Source: Andrena cerasifolii (taxonomy: Eukaryota > Arthropoda > Insecta > Hymenoptera > Andrenidae). Taken from it: a DNA stretch of 64,000 bases. The position numbers and the translations under genes were made by a program. Shown here in pieces: positions 55,801-64,000 of the stretch (its first letter is position 1; the number at the start of each line of letters is the position of its first letter). The notes beneath the pieces were generated by a model. It had not been told where the DNA came from. It ran no database searches and saw nothing but the letters and a program-made list of their open reading frames with translations. The stretch is from assembly GCF_050908995.1 (NCBI RefSeq), contig NC_135118.1, forward strand, positions 16,997,501 to 17,061,500, written 5' to 3'.

Positions 55801-56099
55801 AAAAGAATCAAACTGGCGCGGCTTTTACTGATGACGGTTTCGCAATGGGAATTGCATACATAAATGCTCTTCTAAATCAATCTTCGGAACTGGATGGTTT
55901 ACATTGGTTCAAAACAGTTGAACAGCATATAAGTGCTGAAAAACAAGCTGCAGAGAATAGAAATGATCACGGGGATGAAAAATTGCAACAAACAAGGGCA
56001 TTAACATTAAAACGCTTAGGAGAGAGAAGTGCTGAATTTCAGTTACTCTATTACAGTTTATCTGGAGCGAGAGTGTTCTTTAAACAGCCTGATACGTAA
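52842..56099 (+). CDS. WASHC4: WASH complex subunit 4 (SWIP), single exon
   Basis: One uninterrupted ORF of 1,085 aa; human WASHC4 is slightly longer (about 1,170). Similarity runs from the N-terminus (KYGQFFEKL; VIVLTLDELIES; MHNPSQFGIMESKL) to the C-terminus, and is strongest in YNLTTVALHDW, LPTQTLEQGLDALEIMRNIH, LNTIGIRHIANSIRTHGTG, EHIKSRLMRDIRF, SYLDQFRQLITQIGNA and GAAFTDDGFAMG. The protein is a large helical scaffold of the WASH complex, which activates Arp2/3 on endosomes and supports retromer sorting. The first ATG is at the conserved N-terminal block, so the start is sound. It is odd that this is the only intronless gene in the window, which may reflect intron loss. An AATAAA lies at 56243. 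Confidence 0.95.
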   Translation: MIESPAWNSKKDETIYKAAGSIHLRKYGQFFEKLADKKWKNDSTLQYFMEGPLRLVYRPVEDASLISLTEMQNKSLSKLLAAVAGTCREIRLLEEEAKTFYKKLFTHGERSIDNNQSNITSLLSDLQDLFVFVNRIWTVTYLTTKQLSSLAGDSNEVYLPVLIEHFIDLFVIVLTLDELIESQPSLLEQWKKYRIHVRSIMHNPSQFGIMESKLHVFDKLLKNLQEHLLKKVIFSKTIEYVMDVNKGPVMSEQITSYLKNLMLDIENKSNNNAALNRNWIRVNIGVVVTMKLFGTCDRRLIKKVLENNKKLYAVTLIGNVMWIPSKFLSDFIPKEAGNSISLQIGEKILFARTQKLYQTTNNLIHRAMAWCMEIQSILTKTSLQVSDIGQKQSSLVDLVTLLSDIKEITSFIMNTHAMLIKPMNRNTVQLICRLVEVQKSLQNTFYMLGPVIVQSQSQVLQYLSYNILVTLENARKNLIQKDKGYSKERLDTLSLVGLSMKLLNGPASADRRLIIRCALACASQLTDTFKEEDMVKLRFFLDIYDTIAELHNIISEICDYSILLHHQNIIPAYFSFVKDSNLNINHIVHLFGAFNSTISEQEGSDLKKKRVVQLKEMLTRNVLQLVCHEIENNLRLHVHAHLKLDSTNPFNIGAKNGGRVVESLPLPLAGSMIYAKRFIEHYLDGMFYNLTTVALHDWRTYRMMHALAHYKLNLETIQNHLPTQTLEQGLDALEIMRNIHVFVSEYLYNLNTQTFIEHTNNNKHLNTIGIRHIANSIRTHGTGIMSTTVNFVYQFLRVKLLTFSQFLFDEHIKSRLMRDIRFIKTQRESGVTPYTYEKAEKFQKGIRKLGMTPDGLSYLDQFRQLITQIGNALGYVRLIRSGALHASSNAISFLPNNNSSVSFETMCKNLNYNTTTQAAAKCLEDDIANLVRNFTEGIQYFKLLVDVFASAFHDTQSHHLQQFYAIVPPLTLSFVDNSISNKEKMFKKNQTGAAFTDDGFAMGIAYINALLNQSSELDGLHWFKTVEQHISAEKQAAENRNDHGDEKLQQTRALTLKRLGERSAEFQLLYYSLSGARVFFKQPDT

Positions 56100-56242
56100 T
56101 ATTTTAGAATACGAAATATTGCGAGTTTAGTCATCATAAGATTTTTCACTATTTTAAATTTTATTTTTTTCACTTTCATAAGTATTATTATTCAAAGAAT
56201 ATAATATTACACAATGTATGATACTATTGTGAGCTGTATAAA

Positions 56243-56248
56243 AATAAA
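56243..56248 (+). terminator. Candidate poly(A) signal of WASHC4
   Basis: AATAAA about 145 bases after the WASHC4 stop. Confidence 0.6.
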
Positions 56249-56249
56249 T

Positions 56250-57541
56250 TTAAAACCTTTTATGTGCTATAAATTTTATTTTATTTTCATAATCTCTTCG
56301 TAACTTGTATTGTACATACATTACAATAACAAGAAAATAAAAATATAGATTAGTGTGTTAAACAAGATTTGATTTATTGAAGGATCATTTAAGTATCGAT
56401 TATGTATAACTGTAATCGAATATGTCAGTACACTTGAACTTACTATTTTTTAATCTATCCTCATGCGCGTAACATACCAGCATATTCGTGAATACTTTAA
56501 CTATGTTCACTTACATAAATGTTTTTTTTAAATTAACAATATAATGGTAATACTTAATATACATTATGAAATAACTAATGGCTAGACAAAATGACTAGAA
56601 TTTATTACACTTATAATTGTAGCTTTAAGTAGTTATGTTTTAGAAGAAGTACGTATGAAATGATTCTTACAACGCATAATAAAATAGTAATACAGAAGGA
56701 AGCCTTCCTTTATATTGTAAAAATTAAAAAGTATTTTAATATTTTTCACTGTAAGGTAAACATTGATACTGCTTATAAATCAAATACAAAGTCATAAGCT
56801 TGCCGACTACCATTTTTACTTTCAACATCCGTACTAACGTTAAATGGAAATTTTCTTCTTATTCAGTATCTGTAAATATTGTTTACCCTATATTTGAACA
56901 TTTATTAATGACTAAACATTACATTTTAAATAAATATAGATCACATATAGCTTCCATAATAATAAGTCATTATAAATCTGATAATGCAATATCACTATTA
57001 TAATGATAGATGTCATCGATAATATACCAATCACAAAAATTTAAATAAAACTTACTGTCGTAACATGAAAAAAAAATTTCATCATTCAAGCTTTACAGAG
57101 CCTCATCTTAATAATGCGACTATGGTAATTATTGTACTCTTACTACATAGAGCGTGTACTTATCTACAATAAGTTATTAAAATACGAAATATTTTGTAGC
57201 TTTATATTTTTTTAGATAACATTTTAGAATATTATTTCTGTATTCTGTTTTGATCTTTCTGAGCGTTTCAATGGTACTGTATGTATCTAAGCTGCTTAAT
57301 ATTGATGCATTAATTATTTCGCATAACACAAATCTAAATTCCTAATTAGTTTGTAGTTTATACAATTTTTATATGTAATGACTTCGAACTACGTCTTTCT
57401 TATAATTTTGCATTTCATTACATTAATATGGATATGCTTCTTTTTCATGTTTGGACAATACAGTACTGTAAGTATCAATCGTTGAACTTGGCTTATAAAG
57501 TCAATTTCATATGGCATCGTGTCAAGAAGGTGATAAAGCTT
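56250..57541. other. Gap between convergent WASHC4 and CUEDC1
   Basis: AT-rich DNA between two 3' ends. One 67-codon plus ORF (56800-57003) has no recognisable content. No repeat with clear ends was seen. Confidence 0.4.
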
Positions 57542-58605
57542 TTAAGACTGTGACCTCGATGACTGTTCAGGATCCAGTAGATCGTCGCAAGAAGCTGTCG
57601 GCGGTAATAACTGTCTACCTCCACGCTTTTTACTACGTGTAAATACTTTAGTTAGTTGCGCAAATTTACGCCGGGACACTATAAACACATAATTACAACA
57701 GTGGTTATAAAATCATATGATTATTAGTTACGTATACTAAAAATCGTTAGAAAATAAAAATTTCCATACTTTTGCCCATATTTTTTAGTCTTTCTTTAAA
57801 CAGATCTTCGTCGTCGTGGCCAACTTGACTACTACACTTTTCAAGGTTTGGTCCTTGTATTTTTGTATCTGAAATAAAAATAGCAATACAGGTAATTTTC
57901 TAAGTGTTGCTTAAATATTCTCCGTTACGAAGATTATGACTGTATACGGCATACCACTTTCTAAGGTTGACAAAAAATCTTCATTCCAACGCAATTGGGC
58001 CATGAATTCTTCGTTTTGAAGAAACATAGCGATTCTTTCATCTTCCAGCATGGAATTCTCCTGCGAATACGACGAATCGAGATTCTCTTCTGGAACTTGT
58101 TGTGGAAGTCTCAAGAATGTATCTGGTAATGGTCCTAACAAAGCCGGTTGCCATTTATATATACTTCTTAGAGATTTATTTGCATCTATCTTTGGTGATT
58201 TCGAGATACTTGGTGATTTCTCATTTTGTTCCAATTCGCTTCTTATTTTCTCATTTTCATTGTCGGTACTCATAGTAAGTAATTGATCGATTGTTGTATC
58301 TACAGCTCCTTGATTAGACCTTAATACAGCCTAAAAATGAAAGTAAGTACTATACAATTTTTTGATAAAATTACTTTACAAGTTGCATGAATTTCTCTTG
58401 TCAATTAGGGCACAAAGTTGAGCATTACGATACCCTGTTATAAAAGAATTATACTAAATTCTTTCGACACTGCGTAATAAGATTACCATGAAATAACTAC
58501 CTCAATCACATCATCGTCCATTTGTGGAAACATATTTTTAAAATCTGCCATTGCTTGATAAAATTCCAAGGTGGTTTGCTGTTGTTGTTCCATAGCAGAG
58601 GCCAT
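57542..58605 (-). CDS. CUEDC1: CUE domain-containing protein 1-like, four exons
   Basis: Minus-strand exons: 58605-58501, 58330-57955, 57868-57770 and 57678-57542, closing to 238 aa. Residues about 12-55 are a CUE domain (FYQAMADFKNMFPQMDDDVI then AVLRSNQGAVDTTIDQLL) with the Met-Phe-Pro motif that contacts ubiquitin. Downstream are LPDTFLRLP, a segment NEEFMAQLRWNEDFLSTLE, then EDLFKERLKNMGK and a basic SRRKFAQL..TRSKKR tail, all of which follow the order seen in vertebrate CUEDC1. Function in insects is not established; ubiquitin binding is inferred from the domain. The frame stays open for about 50 codons after the TAA, without notable composition. Confidence 0.9.
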
Positions 58606-59376
58606 TATGTGACTACTATACAATTTTTAATCTAAATGAAGAAGTGAATTGCAAGCAAACAACTTGGAAGAGGTCGATCATAGATTTTACGATAAAATAT
58701 TAATTGGCCTTACCTTTAAAGCACAGGCAAATTTAAAATAGTTTAAAAATATTAGTCGATAGATCGTTGTCCGTGAAGACCGACATTGGTTTTTGATTAT
58801 TGTATCAACGTTACGATACGTATTCCCAACAGTACTTTACATTTTAAGATACTTTTTTGGTTAATTAGTTGTATCGCTGTATCTTGTCGTTATCTAATAT
58901 TATTATATATCACTATATAAAAAGAAATATTCATCCGCATAGCTAAATGTAACATGCAATGACAGTACTTACTTCGCCTAGAAGAAGACTGTGAACTGTC
59001 AAACTTCGTTCAGTCCTTTCTTACTTATGTCACAGAAAGTGAACTCGTCACTATATTTTCACATTTTAAGAAGCACCAATCAAATACGCTGCCGATCAGA
59101 AAAGTTGTCAGCCCCACTACTGTCTCCCGAGACACGCTATGAAAAACGGTATTCCCATCTATGAGACGATGGTCCGTGGCGCGGACCACGGGACCACAGC
59201 GCCACTGAACGCCACGTTGCTGTGACCGTTCTGTTAGTGATTGACACGTTTAAATTTCAGACTTCTATTGTAATAAATATTTCTTCGACTTTTACATTAA
59301 TAATAATGCTAATGTGAATATAATATTACGAACAATATTCATAAACTACAAATAAATAGCACTATGGAATTCCTTT
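58606..59376. promoter_or_regulatory. Upstream region of CUEDC1
   Basis: Contains the CUEDC1 5' end and promoter by position. I see no further gene. The block 59110-59230 is GC-richer but has no clear terminal repeats. Confidence 0.35.
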
Positions 59377-59504
59377 CCCACATAGCACAGACGTCTAAAA
59401 GACGTCAATCATACGTCCCCCAGATAGCACACGTTGTCTATAAGCCGTCTTCAGACGTCTTGAAAGTATGAAAGACGACTTATCGACTTCGTGTGCTATT
59501 TGGG
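59377..59504. mobile_element. MITE with CCCARATAGCACACG inverted repeats
   Basis: CCCAGATAGCACACGTTGTC at 59419 and, on the opposite strand, CCCAAATAGCACACGAAGTC ending at 59504 enclose an 86-bp stem with GACGTCTT in the middle. A further CCCACATAGCACAGACGTC copy at 59377 suggests a nested or tandem insertion. Confidence 0.6.
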
Positions 59505-59530
59505 ATGAGAGCGAGAATGGGGTTAATTTG

Positions 59531-59631
59531 AGGTAGCGTTCCCAATTACGCCCAAATCGCCTGCAACGCCCGTGGTTTCCATTACACGTCGCGACCGCGC
59601 AGGCGATTTGGGCGTAAGTGGAACGCACCCT
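59531..59631. mobile_element. 101-bp MITE with TTACGCCCAAATCGCCTGC arms
   Basis: Left AGGTAGCGTTCCCAATTACG and right, on the opposite strand, AGGGTGCGTTCCACTTACG lead into identical CCCAAATCGCCTGC arms, leaving a loop of about 35 bases. The GGTGCGTTCC terminus resembles the ends of the 7651 and 30762 elements. GATC-rich sequence follows at 59645-59730. Confidence 0.7.
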
Positions 59632-59639
59632 ATGTATGA

Positions 59640-60513
59640 TTTTCAGGATCGATCTTTTGCTTTCAACGATTAAGCGATCTCATAAAAGATCGATTCTTAA
59701 GATCAATCCGATCCTTATCCAGGATCGGCATTGATTGCCGCCAGTTACTATTTAGTTGCTACGCGCAGTGTCGATGTCGCCAAAGAGTGCGGGTGTTCTG
59801 CACGGCGCTGGTGGGGGGAGAGATGTAGATATTTTCTTTAGATTAGAGCTTTAGTAGGTAATAATTCCACACTACCCCGGCGCCTCCTTGGGAGGGCTTC
59901 GACGCCAAACGCTGGGGTGACTTTCGAAGGTTTCTCCACGTTATACAAAAAGAGCATAGTAGGATAGAAGGAAACATTGCACCGAAGATCGAACTGCTTG
60001 TGGAAAGCAGTACAATTTTCGCTGTGTGTTAGCACAGACGTGAACTATTTATAAAAGTTGGCTATGGAATAAAGTCGAAGTATTTGAAATTTGAACATCG
60101 AATCGTTTGAAGTTATAAAACACAGGTGCACTTTGCGTACTTATATAGGTGTTTCTCTCATTAGCAATTATTTTTTACTTCGTTTTAGATCCTCAGTCAC
60201 CTATCTGAAAGGGACCATCTTTTTCCGTGTTAGTCTGTAATCTCTATCAATGCTATTAATGTAATATGTATATATATAATGATCTTTATAATCGTGATGA
60301 CGAATGAAGAGTATAGATATAATGGTTACTAACGAAATGTTTTTAACTTGAAATGAGACAATTAAAATGTGATTAATTACTGAAATAATTGAAATTAACT
60401 GATTTTTGTTTCTTGTGACTATTATTAAGTATAACGTATTTTTTACTTTTAGTTTTATTTAATTACAGGTTCATTGTAATCAACCTCATACGGTTTAATA
60501 TTTTTACGCATAA
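59640..60513. other. Gene-free interval
   Basis: Begins with a GATCGAT-rich, partly palindromic stretch (59645-59730), then a GC-richer block (59750-60035) with an ORF on the minus strand of no recognisable content, then AT-rich DNA. I see no gene. Confidence 0.35.
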
Positions 60514-60726
60514 CAGTAGAGCGTGACTTATTCGAACCCCGATTAACCGAACTACTTCTTTCTAATACTTTTTCGAACCAGTGTAGCGGTACCGATTGAT
60601 TGATTGACTTTTGCGTAATATAAATTAACGCAATTTCTTATAATTATAAACTGTGTAAAGTACACGCAAATTCGAATTTCCGAACCACCTGGATCCCAAG
60701 CAGTTCGGATAATTGACGCACTACTG
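60514..60726. mobile_element. pogo/Tigger-like MITE, second copy in window
   Basis: Left CAGTAGAGCGTGACTTATTCG and right, on the opposite strand, CAGTAGTGCGTCAATTATCCG correspond, and the right side is followed by TA. The ends match the 19994 copy (CAGTAGAGCGTCAATTATTC), so the two belong to one family. 213 bp, noncoding. Confidence 0.65.
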
Positions 60727-61445
60727 TAGTACATACCTATCGTTAATTTAACGAATAATTATTATTAATTATACAATTTAGGAAATTCGATTAATAAGTC
60801 GAAATAATTCGACAATGAACGTAGATTCCCTTTATTCCAAATTTTACATAGCTTTCAGTTTAAAAATCATGCATCACAGAATCAATTTTTGTACCATGTA
60901 GGAAAATATTTAAAAAAATATAGAAAATGAGTTGATAAATGCAAAATTTACTGTTTTTCATTTTGTTTACTTTCTATACATATTAAGGAAACAGTACTTA
61001 CTACTTTTATGAAACAGTAAAAATTCTTTCACAATATATATTATTTACAATATTTAAGATTCTAATAAGACAATAATAGTCTAGAATTAATATCCCTTCT
61101 AGAACTGATAAAGAGACAAGCCAATACTTAACATAATAGTGTAGGGTGTACCATTCATAAAGAATTAAAAAGAAATTAACAGACATCATTTCGTAGTGAA
61201 TAAGAATATTAAGTTTATACATTGAATGTATAAAGTTAGAAATTTACTAACTTTTTTAATGGCTAAATTACCAGAACGTTTTTGAAGCATGTACAAATTC
61301 ACCTATATTACAATAATAATAATTACAGTTATATCTACATATGGGCATTATTTAGATATATTTCTACTAGATATATTACAATATTCAAGGTAAAAGATTG
61401 GTAAAAGATGTAATAAATAACAATTTCATGTTATAAGTTACATGC

Positions 61446-64000
61446 TTAATCCTCGTCTGTACTTTTCTGGTATACTGCGCCAAATTTACTCATATACTTA
61501 CGTACAAAATCTTTAGCTTTATGTTTGACATTTTCGTTACACTGTAATTCGTCGACACTTTTACAATGTTTTAATTCTTTTGCGAGGACAAAATGTGTCA
61601 GCTAAAACAGAAAAGATTTTTGGCAAATAAAATTTGGCGTCTGCGTAGAAATGAATCCCGCCGCTTTTTATATTTGTTCACAACCATACCTTTCTAGCGA
61701 GATGTTTAAAATCTTCTGTGTTAGTTATTCTACCTTGTTTACAATCATTTTTTCTATATGGATTCAAAAAATGGACCATAACATTTGCCATATTTATCCT
61801 AAAAGTATCCTTAATTTTCCTTTCCGACATGGTAGACAAATCCGTGGAAGGTGCTTGTAATTTATTCAAACTGTGACGTGAATGTGATTTAGATTTGTTA
61901 CTACGTCTGTGTTTTCGTATTTTTTCAACATGCTCTTTAAATTTCGCTCTTTCCTTTTGACGGCGTAACTTTTCCTTTATTCCTTTATGCGTTTTATGGT
62001 CAATACGATCCTCTTCTCGACGCGGCTGCAAAATATATAAATACATATGCAACAATACGCATAATCATTCATTATGACTGAAAGAAGAAAAATGGAGAGT
62101 GAAAATGCAACATACGCTGATGATTCTTTCTTGAACTAATCCCTCTCTTCTTTTTTTCCCTTCTGGAAATAGTCCTGGATTTCCAGTTGGATTATGAATA
62201 CCACTTTTCTTAGATGTAATGTGCTTAGAACCATCCAATGATTTTTCTACTAAAGTGTTACTCGAATCAATCTCTTCACTTTTCGGATCCTCGTTGTTAT
62301 CCTCCTCGATATCTTCGTCGTCTTCATTCGATGAACTAGATTCCTCGCTGGATTCGGAAGTGGATGATGAATCTGGTTGAACTCCAATATGATCTGGCGG
62401 GGGTGGTAACCATTGCGATACTCGCTCTTTCACGTGATAGTAATATGTTCTGCCCCTAGCGTCCGTTGCACTTTTCCATTTAGGCGGCAAATCTATAGGT
62501 TGAGCTTCTGGTTGCGATTGTTTAAATGGCTTCGCAGAAAACTGCTGCTCCGGTTGTTTTTCAATATGATCATAAAGAGATTGAGTTTGAATTGTAATAG
62601 GAGGAGTTCCACCATGGACCAAATTATTCGACACTGACAATTGACCTTCAGAATATTGTTGGTGACAATGAGGTAGCAATGAATAAGCTGTTGTAGTTTG
62701 ATTGAAGGCAGGTGTTTGACTTAACGTGTACACTACAGGGGGTACACCTGAAGGTATGCTACTTGACATACCAGGTGATATTTCAGAAGAGATTGATGGT
62801 GGTAGAACATGCGAACTTTGTGGTGCTATCCCAGATTGAGAGTGACCAGGTACCGACTGAGGTCCTCCTACATATACCGCGGCGCATTGTTGACTTATTT
62901 CTCCATCTATAATAGTATGTATTGAACTAAACAATATAACACGCAGTGGCGGATTTAACGGGTGGCCGATGAGCAGTTGTCGTCTGGTCCCCTGCCCGGA
63001 ACGCCACCCAGGGCCCCATTTTTAAAAAAAAATATGATTTCATCCAAACACTACTTGTTTTTGTTTCTCATAATTTTCATACGACACGCGCGTAAATTTA
63101 TTTGTAATTCTGTTATGTAGAGGGGTGTTCCAGAACGTTTGCCACTTGGGCCTTTTTCCTTAAATCCCCCACTGATAATACGATTTATAATAAATAAACA
63201 ATATAAACGCAAGAAATTACTACCTTGTGTGGGATAATGTTGCCACTGTCCAAGTGATGGATTATAAAAAACGGGATACCCTGTTTGTGGGTCTACCATA
63301 GCAGTCGTGTGCGGATCTATACCTAATGCTAAACATCTGGTTTCATGATCTTGCCATGACTCTTGCTGCTGGCGACGCTGTCGCTCTTCTTCTTCTTTAG
63401 CAACTTTCAAGGCAAATAATTGTCTACGTTCGTACTTTGTCATACGTGGAATTGGAACTAAGCTACTTCTTTCTTCTATTCTTTTATCCTTTGTACGAGT
63501 GTACTCAGATTCTGGAGATTCTCGGCCTCGCCGTCTATCGCCGCGTTTTTCCACTTCGTTTCTTCCATATCGATCAGATCTGTGTCTATAAAATAATATC
63601 ACCGTATTTTAGTCATAAACTATAAGATATCTATTTGCTTATTTATTTGTATTTATACCTATCATACGACGTCCCTCTTTTTTCCACCTTCTCCAATTCT
63701 TCTTTGTATCCACGGTCTACAAAACCAGGCGTATGAAATCAATGGAAATTACAAAATTGTACATCATATTAATAAATAATTCAATGCCATTACCTGCTTC
63801 TCTCTCGTGTTCTTTCATTTGCTCAATTCTTTCCTTTTTCGGTATTCGAAAAACTTCTTTTAAATTTGACCACTCTACTAAAAGATTCGAAGCTAATTCA
63901 GGGATAAGATTTTGATCTGGATTGTCTGATTTCATTTCGTTGATTGCTAGACAACTTTCAATATTGTTCTCGTGTTTGTCCACATCATTTAACTGGTAGT
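61446..64000 (-). CDS. SETD2: SETD2/Set2 histone H3K36 methyltransferase, C-terminal part (5' end outside window)
   Basis: Minus-strand exons visible: 64000-63794 (open at the window edge), 63716-63659, 63585-63224, 62906-62116, 62025-61690 and 61601-61446; all phases agree. Set2 enzymes trimethylate H3K36 during transcription elongation. The catalytic SET domain is not in the window. Present are the linker with WSNLKEVFRIPKKERIEQMK, the WW domain (LPPKW..GRTYYYHVKERVSQWLPPPP, about 62388-62493), an acidic Ser-rich stretch, and the SRI domain (FLNPYRKNDCKQGRITNTED, FKHLARK-LTHFVLAKELKHC, NENVKHKAKDFVRKYM), which binds the phosphorylated RNA polymerase II tail. The protein ends STDED-stop. Intron 62907-63223 contains a hAT-type MITE. 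Confidence 0.95.
62944..63174. mobile_element. hAT-type MITE in a SETD2 intron
   Basis: Left CAGTGGCGGATTTAA and right, on the opposite strand, CAGTGGGGGATTTAA match at 14 of 15 positions. The flanks ATAACACG (62936-62943) and ATAATACG (63175-63182) match at 7 of 8, an 8-bp target duplication. The 231-bp interior is noncoding and related to the element ending at 16750. Confidence 0.8.

Noticed and set aside
57380..57541. Open frame of about 50 codons after the CUEDC1 TAA
   Set aside because: Unlike the TAF3 case it shows no compositional continuity with the protein, and a run of this length is plausible by chance.
1..64000. CRISPR arrays, rRNA, bacterial operon signals
   Set aside because: Nothing of the kind is visible; the gene structures are those of an animal nuclear genome.

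Overview
This window is AT-rich animal nuclear DNA, almost certainly from an insect. It carries eight intron-containing or intronless protein genes with GT-AG splice sites, long intergenic stretches and many small nonautonomous DNA transposons. Protein similarity points to an arthropod. Hymenoptera is my guess for the order, but nothing in the window proves it. There are no bacterial operons, CRISPR arrays, rRNAs or tRNAs that I can see.

Layout, left to right. 1-8,400: no gene; a decaying ~515-bp tandem repeat, a 35-bp tandem repeat, several palindromic or TIR elements (one piggyBac-like, one GC-rich MITE) and microsatellites. 8,469-13,920 (-): RSBN1/KDM9-type protein, five coding exons whose phases close to a 1,422-aa product. 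13,921-19,372: gene desert with two hAT-type elements that keep 8-bp target duplications. 19,628-37,541 (-): TAF3 (TFIID subunit), histone fold at the start and PHD finger at the end, nine constitutive coding exons summing to exactly 999 codons plus stop; introns full of MITEs. 39,474-44,205 (+): WDR43/UTP5. 45,204-48,900 (+): RABGGTB. 50,711-51,878 (-): EEF2KMT, apparently shortened at its C-terminus beside a Gypsy-like remnant. 52,842-56,099 (+): WASHC4/SWIP, a single open exon. 57,542-58,605 (-): CUEDC1-like. 61,446-64,000 (-): 3' part of SETD2 (WW and SRI domains), running off the window edge.

The genes are housekeeping and do not form one pathway. They fall into chromatin/transcription (RSBN1, TAF3, SETD2), ribosome and translation (WDR43, EEF2KMT) and membrane traffic or ubiquitin binding (RABGGTB, WASHC4, CUEDC1). 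TAF3/WDR43 and EEF2KMT/WASHC4 are divergent pairs with MITEs lying in the shared upstream DNA.

The observations I rate highest are: (1) an 84-codon, lysine-rich, stop-free in-frame extension directly after the TAF3 amber stop; (2) a 135-nt RABGGTB intron that is a multiple of three and has no stop, so retention would insert 45 residues; (3) a 93-nt phase-0 candidate cassette exon in TAF3; (4) EEF2KMT truncated next to a retroelement; (5) a dense set of MITEs with readable TIRs and target-site duplications, including several unrelated-looking elements that share a GGTGC-type terminus. Exon borders were placed by eye from splice consensus, reading phase and remembered family conservation; no search was run.
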